Shown: positions 1 to 5,966 of the stretch, piece after piece | Layout of the letters: the number at the start of each line of letters is the position of its first letter | How positions within the stretch are numbered: position 1 is the stretch's first letter | Assembly (NCBI GenBank): GCA_910577795.1 | Contig: CAJTNW010000029.1 | Location: 5,944 to 12,089 of the forward strand | From: an uncultured Christensenella sp. | GTDB taxonomy: Bacteria; Bacillota; Clostridia; Christensenellales; UBA3700 | DNA length: 6,146 nucleotides | Reading direction: 5' to 3' | The notes under the pieces: generated by a model | Seen by the model: only the letters and a program-made list of their open reading frames with translations | What the model was told of the DNA's origin: nothing | Database searches by the model: none | Position numbers and translations under genes: made by a program

Positions 1-50
1 AGCATAAGAAAGCAAAATTATGCAATTATAAAAAAATAAAAAATTGTTTA

Positions 51-69
51 AAAAATTGCAAAAAATTGC
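51..69 (+). repeat. 9-nt direct repeat in phased A-tracts upstream of the feo promoter
   Basis: The 9-mer aaaaattgc occurs at 51-59 and again at 61-69, exactly 10 nt apart and ending next to the -35 box at 70. Further A-runs lie at about 30-36 and 38-43. A-tracts spaced near one helical turn tend to bend DNA, and AT-rich DNA just upstream of -35 can act as an UP element for the RNA polymerase alpha subunit. The repeat is seen directly; the promoter-enhancing role is inference, and A-runs are common in such AT-rich DNA. Confidence 0.4.
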
Positions 70-98
70 TTGACAAATTAGTTTTTGATAAGTATAAT
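70..98 (+). promoter_or_regulatory. Consensus sigma-A promoter of the feo operon
   Basis: TTGACA at 70-75 and TATAAT at 93-98 are both perfect matches to the housekeeping consensus, with the optimal 17-nt spacer. Transcription is predicted to start near 105. The first gene downstream on this strand is feoA at 356, so the transcript would carry a leader of about 250 nt. A strong core promoter on an iron uptake operon usually implies a repressor; a weak Fur-like sequence overlaps the -10 box at 86-100, but it is not convincing. Confidence 0.85.
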
Positions 99-104
99 GT
101 AAGC

Positions 105-355
105 AGAGTTAAAAAGAAAACTCTTTTTTAATACTAGCGAGTTCGCTATGGCGAACTTGAAAAAGATTGCAATCTATATATATTAATATTAAGTTTTTTA
201 TTTATTTACTTTTTGCTGGTTAGTGATTTTATTTGTTGTATTAGTAATAAATATTACTGATTAAATATAAAATTAACTAAACAAAAAAATATAAATCGAG
301 TAAGAATTAATTTAATATCATTATTAAAAAAGTGTTTTAAAAATTAGGAGGATTT
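105..355 (+). other. Long untranslated leader of the feo operon with several inverted repeats
   Basis: No protein-coding gene is seen between the predicted transcription start and feoA. Inverted repeats seen by eye are 105-110 with 119-124 (AGAGTT/AACTCT, followed by a T-run), 138-146 with 151-159, the 12-nt palindrome AGATTGCAATCT at 164-175, 243-249 with 252-258 (AGTAATA/TATTACT), and 311-317 with 322-328 (TTTAATA/TATTAAA, TCAT loop), the last ending 17 nt before the ribosome binding site. Only the 138-159 hairpin has substantial GC content. I do not recognise a known riboswitch; in particular the GC-rich junction of the NiCo (czcD) metal riboswitch is not apparent. A regulatory role is inferred from leader length and structure only. 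Confidence 0.45.
138..159 (+). promoter_or_regulatory. GC-rich hairpin in the feo leader with an alternative fold
   Basis: AGTTCGC (140-146) pairs perfectly with GCGAACT (151-157) around a 4-nt TATG loop, and 138-139 with 158-159 add a C-G and a G-U pair. The left arm also belongs to a competing palindrome: TAGCG (135-139) can pair with CGCTA (144-148) around AGTT. The two hairpins cannot form together. No T-run follows on the + strand, so it is not a simple terminator. It could be an RNA switch element, a 5' stabiliser or a DNA operator; its function is unknown. Confidence 0.5.
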
Positions 356-568
356 ATGCCGATAGTTTTAGCACCAGTAGATACCGAACTTATGGTATTA
401 AAAATTGTAGCAAACCAAGATATTAAAAGGCATCTTGAAGATTTAGGAATTATTGTGGGAACAAAAATAAAGTTAATAAGCAATAGTGGTGGCAATGTTA
501 TTTGCGAAATCAAAGATGGCAGAATTGCTTTGGATACAGAAACCGCACGAAAGATTTTTGTAGCATAA
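356..568 (+). CDS. feoA: FeoA-family ferrous iron transport protein (first copy)
   Basis: This 70-residue protein has the size and pattern of FeoA, a small cytosolic SH3-like beta-barrel protein that works with the FeoB GTPase in Fe(II) uptake. Family features are the HLEDLGIIVGTKI segment (about residues 25-37), matching the usual R-L-x-D-x-G-[IV]-x-x-G core, and a C-terminal GRIALDTETARKI stretch (about 55-67) like the final strand and helix of the fold. The start is fixed by a full AGGAGG at 346-351, 4 nt before ATG. It ends 11 nt before the second feoA, whose ribosome binding site overlaps this stop codon. It is clearly diverged from the second copy: it lacks the KKAPLGDP-type motif, so the two are not a recent duplication. 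Family membership is fairly secure; how it differs in role from its neighbour is unknown. Confidence 0.85.
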   Translation: MPIVLAPVDTELMVLKIVANQDIKRHLEDLGIIVGTKIKLISNSGGNVICEIKDGRIALDTETARKIFVA

Positions 569-582
569 GGAGAGATAATATG
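567..582 (+). promoter_or_regulatory. Ribosome binding site that sets the start of the second feoA
   Basis: AAGGAG at 567-572 lies 7 nt before the ATG at 580-582 and overlaps the stop codon (566-568) of the first feoA. An in-frame ATG at 502 would add 26 residues, but those overlap the first feoA, show no FeoA similarity and have no good ribosome binding site. The start at 580 is therefore preferred, and the overlap suggests translational coupling. Confidence 0.8.
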
Positions 583-813
583 CAAAAGAAATTGAGCGAA
601 TTTAAAATTGGTGAGCGGGGAATTATTGTAAAAGTTGAAGGTGAGGGAAAAGTCAGAAGAAGACTTTTTGATATGGGAGTTACTCCTGGGGCTGCTGTTT
701 TAATGAGAAAAAAAGCACCTTTGGGAGACCCACTTGAAATAAACATTCGCAGTTACGAATTGACTTTGAGAAAGGTTGAGGCAGCCTGCATAACTTTGGA
801 GGTAACTGAATGA
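580..813 (+). CDS. feoA: FeoA-family ferrous iron transport protein (second, canonical copy)
   Basis: This 77-residue protein is a textbook FeoA: a small cytosolic SH3-like protein thought to bind or stimulate FeoB. From residue 11 it reads GERGIIVKVEGEGKVRRRLF, then the DMGVTPGA core (about 31-38), the KKAPLGDPLEI motif (about 44-54) and the closing RSYELTLRKVEA segment (about 57-68), all hallmarks of the family. The start at 580 is chosen from its ribosome binding site (AAGGAG at 567-572). Its TGA stop at 811-813 overlaps the feoB start by 4 nt (ATGA), the classic sign of coupled translation, and the feoB ribosome binding site GGAGG (798-802) lies within this gene. Of the two FeoA proteins, this is the likelier direct FeoB partner. 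It could also be named feoA2. Confidence 0.93.
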   Translation: MQKKLSEFKIGERGIIVKVEGEGKVRRRLFDMGVTPGAAVLMRKKAPLGDPLEINIRSYELTLRKVEAACITLEVTE

Positions 814-3056
814 AAAAGTTTGCTTTAGTAGGAAATCCAAACTGCGGTAAGACTACTTTGTTTAATAATCTTACTGGCAGTACTGCACATACAGGAAACT
901 GGCCGGGTGTTACAGTTGACAGAAGAGAGGGAGAGTATAAAAAGTGCCCCGAAATAGTAACTATAGTTGACCTTCCGGGTATTTATTCATTATCGCCATA
1001 TACACCAGAGGAAGTTGTTTCTAGAAATTTTATTTTGGACGAAAAGCCAGACTGTATAATAAACATTATAGATGCAACTAATTTAGAGCGAAATTTGTAC
1101 CTTACCACTCAAATTATGGAAATTGATGTTCCAGTTATAATTGCTTTGAATATGATAGACGAAGTAAAAAAGAGCGGTGATACAATAGATGCTGCAGTAC
1201 TTGAGAAAAAAATTGGAGTACCAGTTGTAGCAATATCTGCATTAAAAGGTGAAGGCACTTCTGAACTTATGGATAGAGCCTACGAAGTTGCAGAGCAAAA
1301 AAGAGAAGGTTTTACTGTGCTTGAACAGTCAAAACTTAGTCATCTTATTAATGATGTTGCCATTGCATTACAAGGACAAAATATAGAGAATCCTTTGTTT
1401 CATGCGGTAAAACTAGTTGAAAGTGATGAACTTGAAGTTGCAGCACATGAGCCATTACTTGGTATGATAGATAATTTTAAATCTTCCTTTCAAGATGACA
1501 TATTTGGTGTGGATTTTGAGGCACTTATTGCTGATGGCAGATATAAGTATATTTCAAAAAATTATTCTACCGCTTTAACAAGAAATAGCAAAACAGACAA
1601 GTCAAAACTTACAAAATCGGATAAAATAGATAGGGTGCTTACTCATAGAATATGGGGTATTCCAATGTTTTTATTGATTTTGTTTGCAATATTCCACTTA
1701 GTGTTTAGCGAAAACTTTTTGTTTATTGGTGCAGCACTAGGTAAAGACTGGGTTAGTTTGCCAGGTACTGCGTTTGAAGGAGTGTTTGGAGCAGGAGGCA
1801 TAAATTCCCCAGGTGCAATTTTGCAAGGACTGATGGAAGTTTTGATGACTTGGATAACGGATGGGGTAGCAGGTTGGCTTTCAAATAGTCCTGCATGGGT
1901 GACTGGATTATTGTGTGATGGTATTTTAGGCGGACTTTCTTCAGTACTATCATTTATACCACAAATTTTGTTATTGCTAATGCTATTTTCTATCTTGGAA
2001 GATACAGGATATATGGCAAGGGTTGCTTTTATTTTGGATAGAATTTTAAGAAGATTTGGACTATCTGGTAGAGCATTTATGCCAATGATAATGGGATTTG
2101 GCTGTTCTGTACCTGCAATGATTAATACAAGGACATTAGCAGACGAAAATGAAAGAGTTGCTACTGTAAGAGTAATACCATTTTTTAGTTGTGGTGCAAA
2201 ACTACCTATCTTGACAGCAATTTCTGGTGGAATTGTAATGAGTTTTGGTATTGGTAATGCAGATATCATTACATATTCAATGTATGTTGTAGGAATTTTA
2301 ACTGCTATTATAACTGTAATTTTAATGAAAACAACTACAATGAAAGGTGATGCCGCTCCTTTTATTATGGAACTACCAAACTATCGTCTGCCACAATTTA
2401 AAAGTCTTATGCTTTTAATGTGGGATAAAGCAAAACACTTTATTCAAAAGGCTTTTACAATAATTTTAGCATCTACAATTATTATTTGGTTTGTATCTCA
2501 TTTTAGTTTTGACTGGAAATTTCTTGAAGATAGCCAAATGAACAATAGCATACTTGCAGGCTTTGGAAAACTTATTCAGCCATTATTTACTCCACTTGGC
2601 TTTGGCTCTCAATTAAATGAATGGGGTTGGGTATTTATAGTGTCAGCAATTACTGGACTTATTGCAAAAGAAAATGTAGTGGCAACTTTTGGTACACTTG
2701 CGGCTTGTATAGGAGCAAATATAGTAGGTGGCGGTGCAGAAGGTATTGCTGAAACTGCACTTATGATTACCGCATCTGGTATAACTATTCCAGCACTTAT
2801 TGCCTTTATTGCTTTTAATATGACAACTATTCCTTGTATGGCAGCAGTTGCAACTGCAAAAGCAGAAATGCCAAATAAAAAGAAATTTAAATGGACTTTG
2901 TTTTTTTGGATTTGCACATCTTATATTGTAGGAACAATAATTTACTTAGTAGGTAGTTGGTGGTGGACTATATTTATTATTTTGGCAGTTGTTGCAATTG
3001 TTATAACAGGAATTATACTATTTAACTTAAAAGGCAAAAAGAAAAACAAAAAATAA
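810..3056 (+). CDS. feoB: Ferrous iron transporter FeoB (GTPase-permease)
   Basis: FeoB is the inner-membrane Fe(II) importer, with a cytosolic G-protein domain fused to a polytopic permease. The 748 residues are near the usual length. GTPase motifs are complete: G1 GNPNCGKT (8-15), the G2 region NWPGVT (30-35), G3 DLPG (54-57), G4 NMID (114-117) and G5 SALKGEG (143-149). A helical spacer follows to about 270, then hydrophobic segments from about 286. Gate and core motifs are present: GFGCSVPA (429-436), PFFSCGAKLP (457-466) and NMTTIPC (670-676), including the conserved permease cysteines 432 and 461. The protein ends with an extra hydrophobic helix (about 719-738) and a lysine-rich tail. 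GGAGG at 798-802 supports the start, and the gene overlaps the preceding feoA by 4 nt. No motif is damaged, so the protein should be functional. Confidence 0.97.
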   Translation: MKKFALVGNPNCGKTTLFNNLTGSTAHTGNWPGVTVDRREGEYKKCPEIVTIVDLPGIYSLSPYTPEEVVSRNFILDEKPDCIINIIDATNLERNLYLTTQIMEIDVPVIIALNMIDEVKKSGDTIDAAVLEKKIGVPVVAISALKGEGTSELMDRAYEVAEQKREGFTVLEQSKLSHLINDVAIALQGQNIENPLFHAVKLVESDELEVAAHEPLLGMIDNFKSSFQDDIFGVDFEALIADGRYKYISKNYSTALTRNSKTDKSKLTKSDKIDRVLTHRIWGIPMFLLILFAIFHLVFSENFLFIGAALGKDWVSLPGTAFEGVFGAGGINSPGAILQGLMEVLMTWITDGVAGWLSNSPAWVTGLLCDGILGGLSSVLSFIPQILLLLMLFSILEDTGYMARVAFILDRILRRFGLSGRAFMPMIMGFGCSVPAMINTRTLADENERVATVRVIPFFSCGAKLPILTAISGGIVMSFGIGNADIITYSMYVVGILTAIITVILMKTTTMKGDAAPFIMELPNYRLPQFKSLMLLMWDKAKHFIQKAFTIILASTIIIWFVSHFSFDWKFLEDSQMNNSILAGFGKLIQPLFTPLGFGSQLNEWGWVFIVSAITGLIAKENVVATFGTLAACIGANIVGGGAEGIAETALMITASGITIPALIAFIAFNMTTIPCMAAVATAKAEMPNKKKFKWTLFFWICTSYIVGTIIYLVGSWWWTIFIILAVVAIVITGIILFNLKGKKKNKK

Positions 3057-3073
3057 AAAAGAGGTAATTATTT

Positions 3074-3268
3074 ATGCAAGTAATAGAAATAGTTGTTATC
3101 GTTGTGAGTATTGTATTTGTTATAGGAGTGGCCATATGGGCAGTTGTACGCAAAAAACAAGGAAAATCGACTTGTGGATGCGGCGAGTGTGATGGAAACT
3201 GTGCAAAATGTATGGAAACTATTAAAAAAGCAAGAGAACAAATCAAGTCTAATAATATTAATAAATAA
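3074..3268 (+). CDS. FeoB-associated cysteine-rich membrane protein
   Basis: This 64-residue protein has one N-terminal hydrophobic helix (about residues 3-25), a basic RKK stop-transfer segment (26-28), then a cysteine cluster CGCGECDGNCAKC with Cys 34, 36, 39, 43 and 46, and a charged tail ending NNINK. The architecture and the position just after feoB match the FeoB-associated Cys-rich family found in many Firmicutes. The basic residues after the helix place the cysteines in the cytosol, where they could bind Fe(II) leaving FeoB or serve a redox role; that function is inferred, not established. GAGGT at 3061-3065, 8 nt before the ATG, supports the start, and the 17-nt gap to feoB indicates the same operon. 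It occupies the place that FeoC holds in enterobacterial feoABC but is unrelated to the FeoC winged helix. Confidence 0.85.
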   Translation: MQVIEIVVIVVSIVFVIGVAIWAVVRKKQGKSTCGCGECDGNCAKCMETIKKAREQIKSNNINK

Positions 3269-3301
3269 TATTTGATTTAAAAGATAATATTAGTATTATA
3301 A

Positions 3302-3322
3302 ATTCTAAAAAATAATTAGAAT
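3302..3322 (+). repeat. Inverted repeat upstream of the feo terminator
   Basis: ATTCTAA (3302-3308) and TTAGAAT (3316-3322) form a perfect 7-bp inverted repeat with a 7-nt loop, immediately before the terminator hairpin. It has no T-run of its own. It may help protect the mRNA 3' end. Its inner half-sites TCTAA/TTAGA are the same as those in the inverted repeat at the marR promoter (3495-3509), but with 7 nt between them rather than 5, so a shared binding protein is possible but unproven. Confidence 0.4.
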
Positions 3323-3325
3323 AAT

Positions 3326-3362
3326 AAAAAATCACACTTTATAAATTAAGGTGTGATTTTTT
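3326..3362 (+). terminator. Rho-independent terminator of the feo operon
   Basis: AAAAAATCACAC (3326-3337) pairs perfectly with GTGTGATTTTTT (3351-3362), extended inward by a G-U and three A-T pairs to a 5-nt loop at 3342-3346. The right arm ends in six T residues followed by ATTATT. The left arm starts with six A residues, so the structure could also terminate transcription on the - strand. It lies 58 nt after the last feo gene and about 100 nt before the marR promoter, separating the two units. Confidence 0.9.
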
Positions 3363-3462
3363 ATTATCAACAAAAATCAATATAAATTAACGAATATTTT
3401 GTGTTTTTAGTACTTTAGTATAACAATAGAAAGGTGAATATGTTTTTTAAAAAATATATTAC

Positions 3463-3491
3463 TTGACAATAAAACGGAATTGTAATATAAT
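3463..3491 (+). promoter_or_regulatory. Consensus sigma-A promoter of marR and the ABC transporter gene
   Basis: TTGACA at 3463-3468 and TATAAT at 3486-3491 are perfect matches with a 17-nt spacer. The predicted start is near 3498, leaving a leader of about 25 nt before the marR ATG at 3523. An A/T-rich run precedes the -35 box. Such a strong core promoter, with an inverted repeat over its start site, fits a promoter held down by the MarR protein it expresses. Confidence 0.85.
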
Positions 3492-3494
3492 TTG

Positions 3495-3509
3495 TCTAAT
3501 AGTGTTAGA
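3495..3509 (+). promoter_or_regulatory. Putative MarR operator over the transcription start
   Basis: TCTAA (3495-3499) and TTAGA (3505-3509) are a perfect 5-bp inverted repeat separated by 5 nt. It begins 4 nt after the -10 box and covers the predicted start site, where a dimeric repressor would block RNA polymerase. MarR proteins typically bind short AT-rich palindromes in their own promoters. Autoregulation is inferred from position and symmetry. The repeat is short for AT-rich DNA, so chance is not excluded. Confidence 0.5.
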
Positions 3510-3522
3510 TAATAGGTGAAAT

Positions 3523-3933
3523 ATGGTAGATTTAGATAAAGCAGTCAAAGATTTTAAAAATATGTTTTGTTTGCAAGGTAGTATGGGAATTATTAAATTG
3601 CTTGAAGATGCGTATAAGGGCAAACTTATGATTTTGCAGATATTAGTTTGCAATAATGGTAAACTTTTTGCAGGTGAAATTGCTAAAGAGTTGGGTGTTT
3701 CTACCGCAAGAGTTGCAGCAGCGATTAAAGGTTTGGTAGCAAAAGGTTATGTAAAAAGAAGTCAGACCGAAGAAGATGGAAGAAAAGTATTGATTACTAT
3801 TACAAATGAAGGGAAAGATATTTTGACATTGTATATTAATAAAGTTGACAATATATTAAAAGAAAATTTTAAAAAAGTAACTGAAGAGGAATTAAATACA
3901 TTTATTCAAATTGGTACAAAATTGTTTAGTTAA
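3523..3933 (+). CDS. MarR-family winged helix transcriptional regulator
   Basis: This 136-residue protein is a probable dimeric DNA-binding regulator. A helix-turn-helix is visible at about residues 50-73 (GEIAKELGVSTARVAAAIKG), followed by the winged part at about 75-94, YVKRSQTEEDGRKVLITIT, which carries the D-x-R signature (Asp85, Arg87) typical of the MarR wing. N- and C-terminal helical stretches would form the dimer interface. It is slightly shorter than the common 140-150 residues. AGGTGA at 3514-3519 supports the ATG start. MarR proteins usually repress their own gene and adjacent transporter or enzyme genes and are released by a small ligand or by oxidation. Here the adjacent gene is an ABC exporter 71 nt downstream, with no terminator or good promoter seen between, so control of that transporter is likely. 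Cys16 and Cys43 could be redox-sensitive, but this is speculation. The ligand is unknown. Confidence 0.88.
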   Translation: MVDLDKAVKDFKNMFCLQGSMGIIKLLEDAYKGKLMILQILVCNNGKLFAGEIAKELGVSTARVAAAIKGLVAKGYVKRSQTEEDGRKVLITITNEGKDILTLYINKVDNILKENFKKVTEEELNTFIQIGTKLFS

Positions 3934-4004
3934 ATAAAAAAACAAATGTCGCAAAAGATGAATAAAATATATAAAACATATAAAGATTCTTCAAAGGAGC
4001 AAAA

Positions 4005-5966
4005 ATGTTAGAATTAAAAGGAATAACAAAAGATTATTTGGCAGGGAATAATATTGTGCAAGCACTTAAAGGTGTGGATATTGCTTTTAGAAAAAGTGAA
4101 TTTGTATCCATATTAGGACCAAGTGGTTGCGGAAAAACTACACTTCTTAATATTATTGGTGGATTAGATAAATACACTGAAGGTGAGTTGTTTATAGATA
4201 ACATAAGCACAAAAGATTATACAGATAGGGACTGGGATAGTTATCGTAATAAAAGGATAGGTTTTGTATTTCAGTCTTATAACTTAATTCCTCACCAAAC
4301 AATTTCTGAAAACGTGGAGTTAGCACTTGCAATTTCTGGTATAGATAAAGCGGAAAGAGTAAAAAGAGCGCATGAGGCTTTGGATAAGGTTGGTTTGCAA
4401 AATCAGTACAATAAAAAACCTAACCAATTATCAGGCGGTCAATGTCAAAGAGTAGCAATAGCAAGAGCAATTGTAAATAATCCAGAAATTTTGCTAGCAG
4501 ATGAACCAACAGGTGCATTGGATACTGTAACTTCAGTGCAAATTATGGATTTGATTAAGGAAATTTCAAGTGAATGTTTGGTTATTATGGTAACACATAA
4601 CCCAGAACTTGCAGAGCAATATTCTACAAGAATAATTAGACTGCTTGATGGTGAAGTTGTTGCAGATTCTGCGCCGTTTGTAATTGAAAACAATGATAAA
4701 CAAGACTTAAAGCCTGCTATCAATGAAGAGAATAATTTAGTGGATATTGAAAAAGAAGATAATATAGATAAATTATCTGCCCAAAAAGATATTGCTGAAA
4801 AAGTTGAGGATAATATACAAGATATATCTTACAAAGGCGAGGTATTGGAGATAGATAGCAATGATAAAATTAATGAAGATTTTGTCAAAGTTAAAAGTAC
4901 TCAACATCTATCTGAGGAAAATATTGCTACAGAGCAAATAGAAGATAAGGAAGTAACAAATCCTAAAAATAAAAAAGAGAAAAAAGCAAAATTATCATTT
5001 TGGACTGCATTTAAATTATCTTTTAAAAATTTGCTTTCTAAGCGTAATCGTACAATAATGGTAAGCATTGCAGGTTCCATAGGTATAATAGGTGTTTCCT
5101 TGGTGCTTGCTGTATCAAGTGGTGTACAAGGATATATACGTGATATGCAAAATGATATGTTATCAGGAAATCCTATTACAGTAAGTGAGCAGGCATACGA
5201 TTTAAGTGCAATGATGGAAGGAATGTCATTTGGTGAAAAAACTGAAATCATTGAAAAATCAGTTGAAAATGGGTATATAAATGTAGATAATGTTATAAAA
5301 TTGCTTGTTGAACGTAGTGGTAGTATGTCTGCTTTTCAGGTAAGTAATAACATTACAAAAGATTATGTTAACTTTGTAAAAGCAATGCCAAAAGAATATT
5401 ATGCTGCAATAAGTACAGACTATGGTTTGAATTTATCTAATAATTTGTATACAGATTTTAAGTTTGATGGTGCAACAAAAAACACATCTTTAGCGGCAGC
5501 AAACCAAACTTATCGTGCTTTGTTTGAAAATGCTGTGGCAGATGATGAAAATGCACAATTTAAAAACTTTTCAGATTATTTTTCTTTGGTGACAGAAAGT
5601 TTTAAACAAGCACCTGATGATAAAGACTTTATACTATCTCAATACGATATTATATCTGATGCAAGTAGTAGCAAAATTGCACAAGAAGCAGATGAGATTA
5701 TGATAGTTGTAAATGACGATTCAGAGTTGTCAGATTTATTGCTTGCACAATATGGATATTTTTCTCAAAAAGAGTTTTTTAACATTGTTTATAAAGCAAT
5801 TGAAGATGATGGGTATAACGAATCTTTGTGGAAAGATAAATTTAGTTATGATGAACTATTAGGCAAAAAGTTTGTATGGTATCCAAATAGTTATGTTTAT
5901 AATTTGGATATATCTAATCCTACAGCACCAAAATGTACTTATAATCCATATTCTGACGAAAATTGA
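4005..5966 (+). CDS. ABC transporter ATPase-permease fusion (MacB/FtsX type), ended by an in-frame TGA
   Basis: The N-terminal ATPase is complete and of the LolD/MacB class: Walker A GPSGCGKT (38-45), Q-loop Gln90, signature LSGGQCQR (142-149), Walker B ILLADEP (162-168) with the D-loop GALD (170-173), and switch His198. A long Asp/Glu/Lys-rich linker (about 224-322) and a basic patch (KNKKEKKAK, about 323-331) lead to a membrane domain starting near 333, with the first transmembrane helix at about 350-373. A large extracytoplasmic region follows to residue 653. Such fusions usually carry three more helices at the C-terminus, absent here because TGA at 5964-5966 stops the frame; reading continues in the same frame beyond it. 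AAAGGAG at 3993-3999 supports the start. As read, only one of the expected four permease helices is made, so transport is probably lost. The substrate is unknown; family and MarR context suggest export or resistance, possibly to peptides or drugs. Confidence 0.85.
   Translation: MLELKGITKDYLAGNNIVQALKGVDIAFRKSEFVSILGPSGCGKTTLLNIIGGLDKYTEGELFIDNISTKDYTDRDWDSYRNKRIGFVFQSYNLIPHQTISENVELALAISGIDKAERVKRAHEALDKVGLQNQYNKKPNQLSGGQCQRVAIARAIVNNPEILLADEPTGALDTVTSVQIMDLIKEISSECLVIMVTHNPELAEQYSTRIIRLLDGEVVADSAPFVIENNDKQDLKPAINEENNLVDIEKEDNIDKLSAQKDIAEKVEDNIQDISYKGEVLEIDSNDKINEDFVKVKSTQHLSEENIATEQIEDKEVTNPKNKKEKKAKLSFWTAFKLSFKNLLSKRNRTIMVSIAGSIGIIGVSLVLAVSSGVQGYIRDMQNDMLSGNPITVSEQAYDLSAMMEGMSFGEKTEIIEKSVENGYINVDNVIKLLVERSGSMSAFQVSNNITKDYVNFVKAMPKEYYAAISTDYGLNLSNNLYTDFKFDGATKNTSLAAANQTYRALFENAVADDENAQFKNFSDYFSLVTESFKQAPDDKDFILSQYDIISDASSSKIAQEADEIMIVVNDDSELSDLLLAQYGYFSQKEFFNIVYKAIEDDGYNESLWKDKFSYDELLGKKFVWYPNSYVYNLDISNPTAPKCTYNPYSDEN

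Noticed and set aside
148..186. Twelve-codon open frame in the feo leader (starts MANLKKIAIY)
   Set aside because: The ATG sits in the loop of the 138-159 hairpin and has only a poor ribosome binding site; there is no sign it is a translated leader peptide.
307..325. Possible Fur box just upstream of feoA
   Set aside because: Only about 11 of 19 positions match the classical box, nearly all A/T, and it lies some 200 bp downstream of the predicted start site.
1643..2269. Long minus-strand open frame of 208 codons inside feoB
   Set aside because: It lies wholly opposite the conserved FeoB permease core, has no ribosome binding site or recognisable domain, and reflects the codon usage of feoB.
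2609..2917. Minus-strand open frame of 102 codons inside feoB
   Set aside because: Antisense shadow of the well-conserved FeoB C-terminal membrane region, with no supporting signals.
3430..3466. Eight-codon open frame with a good AAAGGTGA site upstream of the marR promoter
   Set aside because: It ends inside the -35 box of marR, has no promoter of its own that I can find, and is too short to call a gene.
3923..3950. Terminator after marR
   Set aside because: TTGTTT and AAACAA could pair around a long A-rich loop, but the stem is weak and no T-run follows, so marR and the ABC gene are kept as one unit.
4901..5251. Minus-strand open frame of 116 codons inside the ABC transporter gene
   Set aside because: Opposite the linker and first membrane helix of a clear + strand gene; no independent support.
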